DNA of 64,000 nt from an uncultured Bacteroidia bacterium (lineage in GTDB: Bacteria > Bacteroidota > Bacteroidia > Bacteroidales > F082). Shown here one piece after another: positions 51,906 to 60,122 of this stretch. Under the pieces are notes generated by a model. It did not search any database, was not told the DNA's origin, and saw only the letters and a program-made list of their open reading frames with translations. Positions within the stretch are counted from its first letter, which is position 1; every line of letters starts with the position of its first letter. The stretch covers positions 203,279 to 267,278 of the forward strand of contig CADADR010000003.1 in NCBI GenBank assembly GCA_902786745.1. Direction: 5' to 3'. The position numbers and the translations under genes were made by a program.

Positions 51906-53420
51906 ATGTCACTAATCCTTTTTATCCTGATCGTTCCGGCGCTGTTCACCATCCCGATTGCTTTCTGCTGGAAGCAGTTTGAAGCCGCCGGACAAAAAGG
52001 CTGGTACAGCCTCATCCCTTATTACAACATCTATGTCCTGCTGAAAATCATCGGCAAACACAAGAAATTTTGGTGGTGGTTCTTCATCGTCTTCCCCTAC
52101 ATCAACATCTTCATGCTGCTGCTCATGCTCGTCGAGTTGGGCAAGTGCTTCGGCCGATTCAAGGTCTGGGAGGAAGGCATGGCCGCCATCTTGCCTTGCA
52201 TTTTCTTCCCCATCATCGCCAAGGACGATAAATACCAAGACCCGCTCACGACCCAGCGACCCAAGAAATCGACCGCACGCGAGTGGTTCGATGCCATCAT
52301 CTTTGCCGTAGTCGCCGCCTTAATCATCAGGACTTACGTCTTCGAAGCCTTTACCATCCCCACTTCGAGCATGGAGAAGTCGCTTTGCGTCGGCGATTAT
52401 CTGATTGTCAGCAAGATACACTATGGCCCCAAGAGACCTAACACCCCCCTATCCTTCCCCTTTGTGCACAACACCTTGCCGGGAAGCAAGACCAAGAAAT
52501 CCTATCTGGAATGGATCAAATTGCCGTATCACCGCTATCCCGGCGTCTCCACCATGAAGCGTTACGACCCCATTGTGTTCAACTATCCTGCCGGTGACAC
52601 GGTCTGCGACATCTTCCAAAGCAGCATCAACTACTATGACCTCGTTCGTGAATATGGTCGCAACCGCGTTTGGAACGACCACCAGAACTTCGGCAAGGTC
52701 ATCGCCCATCCCGTCGACAAACGCGAGAACTATGTGAAACGCCTCATCGGTATGCCTGGCGACACCTTGAAAATTGTTGATGGTGTCGTATACATCAACG
52801 GTGAGAAAGCCTTCGAACCCGAGAACATGCAGCACAACTACACCGTGGTAACCACCAACGGCGGCATCAACAAGCAAACCTTGGACAAGTACCACATCTC
52901 CGAAGGCTACCGCACCGACGACCCCAACACTTTCGTCCTTAATATCAGCGCAAAAGTGGCAGACGAACTCATCAAGTTGCCTTACATCACCTCCGTGATG
53001 CGTGTCGTCCGCGCTCCTGGACAAGAAACCAGCACGAGCCTGTTCCCCAACCGTCCCGACCTCTACCCTTGGAATGTGGACAACTTCGGACCGCTTTACA
53101 TCCCCAAGAAGGGCGTGACCGTTCCACTGAACATCTACACCTTGCCGCTTTATGAGCGCATCATCCATGCCTATGAGCTCCACGAATTGAAGGTGCAGGG
53201 CAACCAAATCCTCATTGATGGAAAACCCGCTGACAGCTACACCTTCGAGATGGACTACTATTGGATGATGGGCGACAACCGCCACAACTCTGCCGACTCG
53301 CGTTATTGGGGCTTCGTCCCTGAGAACCATATTGTGGGCAAACCTGTGCTCGTTTGGCTATCCCTCGACAAGGAGAACGGCGGCATCCGCTGGAATAGGA
53401 TGTTCAGGATTCCAAAGTGA
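51906..53420 (+). CDS. lepB: Signal peptidase I with extra N-terminal membrane domain
   Basis: Cleaves signal peptides from exported proteins. The 504-residue protein begins with a DUF5684-like membrane domain (about 1-115, FWWWFFIVFPYINIFMLLLM), then a TM and the catalytic region: nucleophile Ser in FEAFTIPTSSMEKSL, catalytic Lys in YVKRLIGMPGDTLKIVDG, and the conserved box MGDNRHNSADSRYWGFVP. An insertion of about 130 residues sits between the boxes, common in Bacteroidetes LepB. Its stop is followed by a terminator. Confidence 0.95.
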   Translation: MSLILFILIVPALFTIPIAFCWKQFEAAGQKGWYSLIPYYNIYVLLKIIGKHKKFWWWFFIVFPYINIFMLLLMLVELGKCFGRFKVWEEGMAAILPCIFFPIIAKDDKYQDPLTTQRPKKSTAREWFDAIIFAVVAALIIRTYVFEAFTIPTSSMEKSLCVGDYLIVSKIHYGPKRPNTPLSFPFVHNTLPGSKTKKSYLEWIKLPYHRYPGVSTMKRYDPIVFNYPAGDTVCDIFQSSINYYDLVREYGRNRVWNDHQNFGKVIAHPVDKRENYVKRLIGMPGDTLKIVDGVVYINGEKAFEPENMQHNYTVVTTNGGINKQTLDKYHISEGYRTDDPNTFVLNISAKVADELIKLPYITSVMRVVRAPGQETSTSLFPNRPDLYPWNVDNFGPLYIPKKGVTVPLNIYTLPLYERIIHAYELHELKVQGNQILIDGKPADSYTFEMDYYWMMGDNRHNSADSRYWGFVPENHIVGKPVLVWLSLDKENGGIRWNRMFRIPK

Positions 53421-53438
53421 GTCAAAGGCAAACAGTTA

Positions 53439-53465
53439 TAGGCTGCCCAGGCAGCCTATTTTTTT
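53439..53465 (+). terminator. Terminator of lepB
   Basis: TAGGCTGCC and GGCAGCCTA around CA, followed by T7. Confidence 0.95.
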
Positions 53466-53510
53466 GCCCAAAAACGCAAAAAAGCCAATGGTCAAAACAA
53501 CTATTTTGTT

Positions 53511-53518
53511 TATTTTTG
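53511..53518 (+). promoter_or_regulatory. -7 element (TATTTTTG) of ftsK operon
   Basis: TAnnTTTG match 24 bp before the ftsK ATG. Confidence 0.5.
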
Positions 53519-53542
53519 CAAACTAATAACGAAGACAGAAAA

Positions 53543-56191
53543 ATGGCTACAGGAAATAACCGCAAAGAGAACACATTCAGACCTAAAGTCCAACCAGAAA
53601 CCGACCCCGTTGAGAGTCCACTGATTGTGACGGAAGAGCCGATAATAGAAGAGAAACCAAAAAAAGAACCCACAAAGAAGGCAACCAAAATCAAGGAGGC
53701 CAAGCCCAAAAAGGCCGATAAGGAGCAAGAATCGGATGGTCGTGTGAAACGCATCATCGGCATACTGTTTCTTTGCCTTGCCGTCTTCTTAACCATCGCT
53801 TTGGTTTCTTATCTTTTCAGTTTCTACAGCGGCAGCCATCAGGAATACGGCAACAAGGTCTTTGAAAAGAGTGCAGAGATTGATTCACAGACGGGTAGCA
53901 CGGGCTTTTTCCTTGCACAAACGCTGATCAAAGAATCCTTCGGCCTCGGAGCCTTCTTCTTCATCTACCTGCTCGTAATCATAGGACTAAAGCTGACCAC
54001 CGATAGGAAAATCAACCTCTGGAACATATGGAAATACGCCCTCATGTGTTTGGTTTGGATTCCTCTGTTCTTTGCCTTCCTCTCCGTTTCTGCGCCGAAG
54101 TGTTCAGTCCTAGGCGGCGCTGTCGGTCGATGGCTTAACAACCTACTCATGGACTACACAGGATGGATAGGTGTATTGCTCATCCTCATTTTCCTGTTCC
54201 TTGTCTTTGCCATTTACCAGTTCAACCTCACGCTTAACTATTTCAAGCAACGGAGAGAGAAGAAGGAAGAAGAACGCCGCAGACAAGCCGCACTCATCGC
54301 TGAGCAGCGTATCAAAGATGAACTGGAGAGGGAAAACAGCATCTTCAACAATCACAATGAAGAGCCCTACACCAATTACAATGATGATAAGGAAGATGAC
54401 GGTTCGGATTTACCTCCTGTCACCTCCTACACCAAAGACCCCGATTTTGAGGTCGTGTCTTCCGATGACAACAAGCCCAAAGAGAACGTCTTCACCCATC
54501 CCGTTGAAGAGACTCCATTGGTAACAGACCTCAACGAGGCCAAGCCGCAAGAGGCCGTCATGGAAAAGCAGGATGAGCCTGAAAATGATGTGACTTTGGA
54601 AATCGCCGAGACCACCAAGGAAGAGACCATCGAAGCCCCCAAAGGCAACGAGCACTTCACCATCGACACGCCTTTCGACCCGCGTTACGAGTTGAGCGAC
54701 TATAAGTTCCCCACCTTGGACATGCTCAACGACTATGGCGGAGGGAAATCGGAGATTGACGAAGCGGAATTGAATGCCAACAAAGACAAGATCGTCGCAA
54801 CCTTGGGCAACTATGGCATCGCCATCGATAAGATCAAGGCCACCATCGGTCCAACGGTCACTTTGTACGAAATCGTCCCGGCTGCAGGTGTCCGCATCTC
54901 CAAAATCAAGAATCTGGAAGACGACATCGCCTTGAGTCTGGCTGCCTTAGGCATCCGTATCATTGCACCCATTCCAGGCAAGGGCACTATCGGTATCGAA
55001 GTGCCGAATAGCAAACCCGAGACGGTCTCGATGCGCAGCGTGCTGAGCTCTGAGAAGTTCCAAAACTCGAAATACGCCCTACCTTGCGCCATCGGCAAGA
55101 CCATCTCGAACGAGACCTATGTCTTCGACCTCGCCAAGATGCCACACATCCTTATGGCTGGTGCCACTGGTCAAGGTAAGTCGGTTGGCCTGAACGCCAT
55201 CATCGCTTCCCTGCTCTACAGCAAGCATCCCTCGGAGTTGAAGTTCGTCATGGTCGACCCGAAGAAGGTGGAGTTGACGCTCTACAACCGCATCGAGCGC
55301 CATTATCTGGCCAAGTTGCCGGATTCAGAAGACGCCATCATCACCGATGTGAAGAAAGTGGTGCGCACACTCAACTCCTTGTGCATTGAGATGGACCAGC
55401 GCTACGACCTCTTGAAAGCAGCCGAGTGCCGCAACATCATCGAATACAACGAGAAATTCAAGTCGCGCAGGCTGCTGCCCACCGAGGGTCACCGTTACCT
55501 GCCATATATCGTCCTTGTCGTCGACGAGTTCGCCGACCTCATCATGACCGCAGGCCGTGACGTGGAGGCTCCGATAGCGCGTATCGCACAGCTGGCCCGT
55601 GCAGTCGGCATCCACCTGATCATCGCCACGCAGCGTCCTTCGGTCAACATCATCACGGGCTCCATCAAAGCCAACTTCCCAGCCCGTATCGCCTTCCGCG
55701 TCATCTCGCAAGTCGACTCCAAGACCATCCTCGACCAAAGCGGTGCCAACCAACTCATCGGCCGCGGCGACATGCTGCTCTCCACGGGTAACGACCTCGT
55801 GCGTTTGCAGTGCGCCTTCATCGACACGCCCGAAGTGGAAGCCGTCACCGAGTTCATCGGCAACCAACGCGGCTTTGCCGAGCCTTTCCTGCTGCCTGAG
55901 GTACCCGAGGACGAAGGCGAAGGTGCCGACATCGAAGACGAAGGCGAACGCGACAGCCTCTTCGAAGAGGCCGCTCGCATCGTGGTGCAGACCCAACAAG
56001 GATCTACCTCGATGATCCAGCGCAAACTGAAACTTGGCTACAACCGCGCAGGCCGCATCATCGACCAACTTGAGGCCGCAGGCATCGTCGGACCGTTCTC
56101 CGGTAGCAAGTCCCGAGAAGTGAAAGTCAGTTCCGAAATGGCTTTGGAACAGATTTTGCGGGATATCTACAACAAAGACAACGGAATTTGA
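53543..56191 (+). CDS. ftsK: DNA translocase FtsK
   Basis: Septum-located translocase that moves chromosome ends toward dif at division. The ATG at 53543 gives 882 residues (upstream in-frame codons cross the lepB terminator and promoter). It has four transmembrane helices (about 65-240), a short Lys/Glu linker, the motor with Walker A GATGQGKS (near 540) and Walker B YIVLVVDEFADLIM, and a gamma winged helix (EEAARIVVQTQQGSTSMIQR, KLKLGYNRAGRIIDQLEAAG). The linker is short compared with E. coli. Followed by lolA with overlapping frame ends. Confidence 0.96.
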   Translation: MATGNNRKENTFRPKVQPETDPVESPLIVTEEPIIEEKPKKEPTKKATKIKEAKPKKADKEQESDGRVKRIIGILFLCLAVFLTIALVSYLFSFYSGSHQEYGNKVFEKSAEIDSQTGSTGFFLAQTLIKESFGLGAFFFIYLLVIIGLKLTTDRKINLWNIWKYALMCLVWIPLFFAFLSVSAPKCSVLGGAVGRWLNNLLMDYTGWIGVLLILIFLFLVFAIYQFNLTLNYFKQRREKKEEERRRQAALIAEQRIKDELERENSIFNNHNEEPYTNYNDDKEDDGSDLPPVTSYTKDPDFEVVSSDDNKPKENVFTHPVEETPLVTDLNEAKPQEAVMEKQDEPENDVTLEIAETTKEETIEAPKGNEHFTIDTPFDPRYELSDYKFPTLDMLNDYGGGKSEIDEAELNANKDKIVATLGNYGIAIDKIKATIGPTVTLYEIVPAAGVRISKIKNLEDDIALSLAALGIRIIAPIPGKGTIGIEVPNSKPETVSMRSVLSSEKFQNSKYALPCAIGKTISNETYVFDLAKMPHILMAGATGQGKSVGLNAIIASLLYSKHPSELKFVMVDPKKVELTLYNRIERHYLAKLPDSEDAIITDVKKVVRTLNSLCIEMDQRYDLLKAAECRNIIEYNEKFKSRRLLPTEGHRYLPYIVLVVDEFADLIMTAGRDVEAPIARIAQLARAVGIHLIIATQRPSVNIITGSIKANFPARIAFRVISQVDSKTILDQSGANQLIGRGDMLLSTGNDLVRLQCAFIDTPEVEAVTEFIGNQRGFAEPFLLPEVPEDEGEGADIEDEGERDSLFEEAARIVVQTQQGSTSMIQRKLKLGYNRAGRIIDQLEAAGIVGPFSGSKSREVKVSSEMALEQILRDIYNKDNGI

Positions 56192-56193
56192 AA

Positions 56194-56817
56194 ATGAAGA
56201 TCAAGAACATCATCGTCTGCATCGCATTAGCATTTGCAGCACAAGCAGTTAGCGCACAAAACAACGCCGAGAAGATCATCCGCGTCATGGTCGACCAAAT
56301 GAGAAGTCACAAGAACGTGGAGATGGCTTTCAACTACCAAATCAGCCCCGATGGAAAAACTTTAGGGGAATCCGAAAAAGGTCATGCCTGGCTGCAAGGC
56401 GAGGCCTACAAAATCGAAATGACCGACCAACAGACCATTTCAGACGGCAAGACCATATGGTCGTATCTCATCGATGACGAGGAAGTCATGGTCAGCAATG
56501 CCAGCGAAGGCACCGACAACACACCCCTCAAGCTCCTTACCTCTTTGGACGAGAGCTACGTAGCTACCCTCTCTGGAATTGACGCCAAAGGCATCGCCAC
56601 CATCGAACTGGCGAATCCAAAAGGCCAATACAAGCGCGTTACCATGAAAGTCGACACGAAAAAGACAGAGCTTAAGAGCGCCGACATCTATCTGGAAGAC
56701 GGCAACAAGTTTATCATCAAGGTGGAAGAGATGAAATACAACCAGAAGTTGGACAACAAGTTCTTCACCTTTGAAGAAGCTAAGCATCCCGAAGTTGACG
56801 TGATCGACATGCGTTAA
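56194..56817 (+). CDS. lolA: LolA-like outer membrane lipoprotein carrier
   Basis: The periplasmic protein (207 residues from the ATG at 56194) has a signal peptide (MKIKNIIVCIALAFAAQAVS, cut near AQN). The LolA-like fold shows MAFNYQISPDGKTLGESEKG, GHAWLQGEAYKIEMTDQQTI and SDGKTIWSYLIDDEEVMVSN, followed by beta strands and KFIIKVEEMKYNQKL. It shuttles lipoproteins to the outer membrane. A TTG start at 56188 overlaps the ftsK stop, so the ATG is preferred. Probably in one operon with ftsK. Confidence 0.85.
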   Translation: MKIKNIIVCIALAFAAQAVSAQNNAEKIIRVMVDQMRSHKNVEMAFNYQISPDGKTLGESEKGHAWLQGEAYKIEMTDQQTISDGKTIWSYLIDDEEVMVSNASEGTDNTPLKLLTSLDESYVATLSGIDAKGIATIELANPKGQYKRVTMKVDTKKTELKSADIYLEDGNKFIIKVEEMKYNQKLDNKFFTFEEAKHPEVDVIDMR

Positions 56818-56869
56818 CAATAATATATCTGATTTTCAGTTTTTATACAGAATTACATAACCAAACCAT

Positions 56870-57571
56870 ATGAATCTTTTGCAAATCACACAGGCAGTCA
56901 ACGACACTATCGTTACTGTTAGACCCGAGGCCGTAACCCAGCCTACTGAAGTCAAACTCTCCATCCTTGACCTGGCCACCAAAGGCGGCTGGATCATGAT
57001 TTTATTGGCCGTGTTGTCCATCATCGCGGTCTACATTTTCATCGAAAGATACATCGCCGTTTCGCGTGCCACGAAATACGACAATGGCTTTATGGACCGC
57101 ATCCGCGAATACATGAAAGACGGAAAGCTGGATTCGGCCAAGGCCTTGTGCCGCAGCAACTCTACCCCCATTTCGAGGATGATCGAAAAAGGTCTCTCCC
57201 GTATCGGCCGTCCGCTCGGCGACATCAACTCGGCCATCGAGAATGTAGGCAATCTGGAAGTCGCCAACCTTGAGCGTGGTGTCAGTATCCTCGCCATGAT
57301 CGCCAGCGCTGCCCCCATGATTGGTTTCTTGGGCACCGTTACCGGCATGATCCGCGCCTTCTACAACATGTCGATGGCAGGCAACAACATTGATATCGAG
57401 TTGCTCTCATCCGGCATCTACGAAGCCATGGTGACCACCGTCGGCGGTCTGATTGTCGGCATCATCGCCTATTTCTTCCACGCCATCATCACCACCAAGA
57501 TCCAAAAGGTCGTCAACCTGCTCGAAGGCAAAGCCACCGAATTTATGGATGTGTTGAACGAACCTGCCTAA
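56870..57571 (+). CDS. exbB: MotA/TolQ/ExbB proton channel protein
   Basis: The 233-residue protein has three transmembrane helices (WIMILLAVLSIIAVYIFIER; ILAMIASAAPMIGFLGTVTG; AMVTTVGGLIVGIIAYFFH) and the ExbB/TolQ signature AAPMIGFLGTVTGMI. It forms a proton channel with ExbD that powers TonB. The gene starts a compact exbB-exbD-tonB unit. Confidence 0.92.
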   Translation: MNLLQITQAVNDTIVTVRPEAVTQPTEVKLSILDLATKGGWIMILLAVLSIIAVYIFIERYIAVSRATKYDNGFMDRIREYMKDGKLDSAKALCRSNSTPISRMIEKGLSRIGRPLGDINSAIENVGNLEVANLERGVSILAMIASAAPMIGFLGTVTGMIRAFYNMSMAGNNIDIELLSSGIYEAMVTTVGGLIVGIIAYFFHAIITTKIQKVVNLLEGKATEFMDVLNEPA

Positions 57572-57583
57572 AACCTGAGCATT

Positions 57584-57997
57584 ATGGCAATCAGATCCAG
57601 AAATAAGGTCGAACCCACTTTCAACTCCTCGTCCATGTCGGACCTGGTGTTCCTCCTGCTGATTTTCTTCATGCTGACTTCGACCTTGGTCGCCCCCAAC
57701 GCCATCAAGCTCATGCTACCCTCAAGCAGCAGCAAGACCATGGCCAAACAGACGGTCACCGTTTATATCAATGACCAATTCCAATATTTCGTTGACGAAG
57801 ACCAAGCTGACGAAACCCAACTTACCGACCTCATCAACACCAAAATAGGTAACGACAGCCAAGCCACGGTGGTATTGCGTTCCGACAAGACCGTACCCGT
57901 ACAATACATCGTCAATGTGATTGACGCCGTCAACGAAATCAACAACGCCACCAATAACAACCACAAGGTCATCCTCGCCACATCGCAAAAGAAATAG
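57584..57997 (+). CDS. exbD: Biopolymer transport protein ExbD
   Basis: The 137-residue protein has a single N-terminal TM helix (SDLVFLLLIFFMLTSTLV) with the conserved Asp near position 20, then a periplasmic domain. It pairs with ExbB. It lies 12 bp after exbB. Confidence 0.92.
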   Translation: MAIRSRNKVEPTFNSSSMSDLVFLLLIFFMLTSTLVAPNAIKLMLPSSSSKTMAKQTVTVYINDQFQYFVDEDQADETQLTDLINTKIGNDSQATVVLRSDKTVPVQYIVNVIDAVNEINNATNNNHKVILATSQKK

Positions 57998-58008
57998 GAG
58001 GGCTGATT

Positions 58009-58767
58009 ATGAACGACAAAGAGAAAAAAGACAAAGGCATAGCCATCGTGGGCACCATCGTGTTTCACGCCTTGGCCGTGCTTGTCCTGTTTCTGATGGC
58101 CTTCAAGACGCCACTGCCTTTGCCTGGTGAGGAAGGAGTGGAAGTAGACCTCGGGATGATGGACCAAGGCATGGGCAACCTACAGCCCGAGACGCCTGCT
58201 ATCCCTATGGCTGCACAACCGCAACAAGAAACCAGTAAGAGCGAGGAAGAAATCGTCACACAAAACGACGACGAAGCGCCCGCATTGGAGAAACCTAAAA
58301 CCACCAAACCCAAACAGGAACAGCCGACCGAAACACCCAAACCCAAGGTCAACCAAAGAGCCTTGTTTAAAGGCAATAACAACCCACAGGCAGGCGGTTC
58401 GGAAGGCATCACCGGTCAGCCCGGCGACCAAGGTAATCCCAACGGGTTGGCGGGCATCAAACAGTATGATGGGCAAGGCGGCAAAGGCAATGGCACAGGC
58501 TATGACCTCGGTGGCCGTGGTGCCAAAAGCCTACACCGTCCCAGCGACGACTTCACCGAAGAAGGCGTTGTGGTAGTCGACATTTGGGTCGACCGAGCCG
58601 GCAAGGTAACTCGTGCAGAAGTTGCCAGAAAAGGCACCACTTTGATTAACAACGATATGCGCCAAAAAGCCATTCAAGCCGCATTGCGTTCCACCTTTGC
58701 ATCTGACCCCAATGCCCCTGAAGAACAGCACGGCACCATCACCTATACTTTTGTCATCAACAGATAA
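58009..58767 (+). CDS. tonB: TonB-like energy transducer
   Basis: The 252-residue protein has one TM helix (IAIVGTIVFHALAVLVLFLM), a Pro/Gln/Lys-rich periplasmic linker (about 55-115), a Gly/Gln-rich stretch (QPGDQGNPNGLAGIKQYDGQ), and a C-terminal domain with EGVVVVDIWVDRAGKVTRAE that matches the TonB C-terminal fold. It transmits energy from ExbBD to outer membrane receptors. It ends 2 bp before folC. Confidence 0.85.
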   Translation: MNDKEKKDKGIAIVGTIVFHALAVLVLFLMAFKTPLPLPGEEGVEVDLGMMDQGMGNLQPETPAIPMAAQPQQETSKSEEEIVTQNDDEAPALEKPKTTKPKQEQPTETPKPKVNQRALFKGNNNPQAGGSEGITGQPGDQGNPNGLAGIKQYDGQGGKGNGTGYDLGGRGAKSLHRPSDDFTEEGVVVVDIWVDRAGKVTRAEVARKGTTLINNDMRQKAIQAALRSTFASDPNAPEEQHGTITYTFVINR

Positions 58768-58769
58768 CT

Positions 58770-60056
58770 ATGACCTACCAAGAAACTCTCGAATGGATGT
58801 TCAACAAGCTCCCGATGTACCAACGCATCGGCGCTGCAGCCTACAAGGCCGACCTAAACAACACCATACAACTCCTTCAGATGCTGGACAACCCGCATCG
58901 CAACTTCAAGTCGATTCATGTGGCTGGCACCAACGGCAAAGGCTCCACCTCTCACATGCTTGCCTCCGTGTTTCAAGAGGCTGGCTATAAGACCGGACTC
59001 TACACCTCGCCTCACCTCATCGATTTCCGCGAGCGTATCCGTATCAACGGTGAGATGATTCCCGAAGAGAATGTAGTGCAGTTTATCGACATCTACAAAG
59101 AAAAGTTCGAGGCCATGGAGCTCTCCTTCTTCGAGATGACCGTCGGCATGGCTTTCGACTATTTCTCGAAAGAGCAGGTCGACATCGCCATCATTGAGGT
59201 AGGCATGGGCGGACGTCTCGACTCCACCAACTTGATCACTCCCGAATTGAGCATCATCACCAACATCGACTTCGACCACATGAAGTTTTTGGGTGACACG
59301 AGAGCCAAAATCGCATACGAGAAGGCCGGCATCATCAAACCTGGTATCCCCGTCGTCATCGGCGAGACCCATCCCGAGACCCAACAGGTCTTCATTGACA
59401 AAGCCCAGGAATGCAACAGTCCCATCTATTTTGCCGACCAGATCTTTGACTGCGACAAGATCCATATCGAATCCAACACCGAACAGCAATTCGACGTGTG
59501 GAAGCAAAGCGAACTCTACATGGAAGCACTTGAGATTCCTTTGATGGGCAACTACCAGCAAAAGAACCTGACCACGGTGATGTGTGCCCTTGACTTGCTT
59601 CGCGACAAATTCCACCTCTCGGAAGACGACATCCGCAGTGGCATCGCCAAGGTCGTCAACAATACCCATCTTATGGGCCGTTGGCAGATTCTAGGCAAAG
59701 AGCCCCTCATCATCGCCGACACAGGACACAACGTGGCAGGTATTACGGAAGTGGTGCAACAATTGGCCGAGATGAACTATGAAAAGCTGCATTTCGTTTT
59801 GGGCATGGTCAACGACAAGGACATCGACAGCGTCCTGCAACTCTTGCCCCACGGTGCAGAATACTATTTTTGCAAGGCCGACATACCCAGAGGTCTTGAC
59901 GCCCATATACTCGCCCAAAAAGCGTTCGACATGGGCTTGCGCGGACAGGTCTACGAGTCCGTCAGCCACGCCTATCGTTCAGCTGTCAACAACGCCCATT
60001 TCGACGACATAGTCTTCATCGGAGGCAGCAATTTCACCGTTGCCGAAGTGGTTTGA
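58770..60056 (+). CDS. folC: Folylpolyglutamate synthase / dihydrofolate synthase
   Basis: Adds glutamate to (dihydro)folate using ATP. The 428-residue protein has the Mur-ligase P-loop HVAGTNGKGSTSHMLAS (53-60 core GTNGKGST), YTSPHLIDFRERIRING, EVGMGGRLDSTN, LLRDKFHLSEDDIRSGI and a C-terminal ADTGHN block. All key motifs are present. It is joined to tonB by 2 bp and probably sits in the same transcript. Confidence 0.94.
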   Translation: MTYQETLEWMFNKLPMYQRIGAAAYKADLNNTIQLLQMLDNPHRNFKSIHVAGTNGKGSTSHMLASVFQEAGYKTGLYTSPHLIDFRERIRINGEMIPEENVVQFIDIYKEKFEAMELSFFEMTVGMAFDYFSKEQVDIAIIEVGMGGRLDSTNLITPELSIITNIDFDHMKFLGDTRAKIAYEKAGIIKPGIPVVIGETHPETQQVFIDKAQECNSPIYFADQIFDCDKIHIESNTEQQFDVWKQSELYMEALEIPLMGNYQQKNLTTVMCALDLLRDKFHLSEDDIRSGIAKVVNNTHLMGRWQILGKEPLIIADTGHNVAGITEVVQQLAEMNYEKLHFVLGMVNDKDIDSVLQLLPHGAEYYFCKADIPRGLDAHILAQKAFDMGLRGQVYESVSHAYRSAVNNAHFDDIVFIGGSNFTVAEVV

Positions 60057-60098
60057 AAAAAATAGGGCAACCCTCTTCTGCCGCAAAGGCAATTTTCT

Positions 60099-60106
60099 TA
60101 CCTTTG
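60099..60106 (+). promoter_or_regulatory. -7 element (TACCTTTG) of tamL
   Basis: TAnnTTTG match 16 bp before the tamL ATG; the leader would be about 10 nt. Confidence 0.5.
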
Positions 60107-60122
60107 CGCCAAATATGCACAC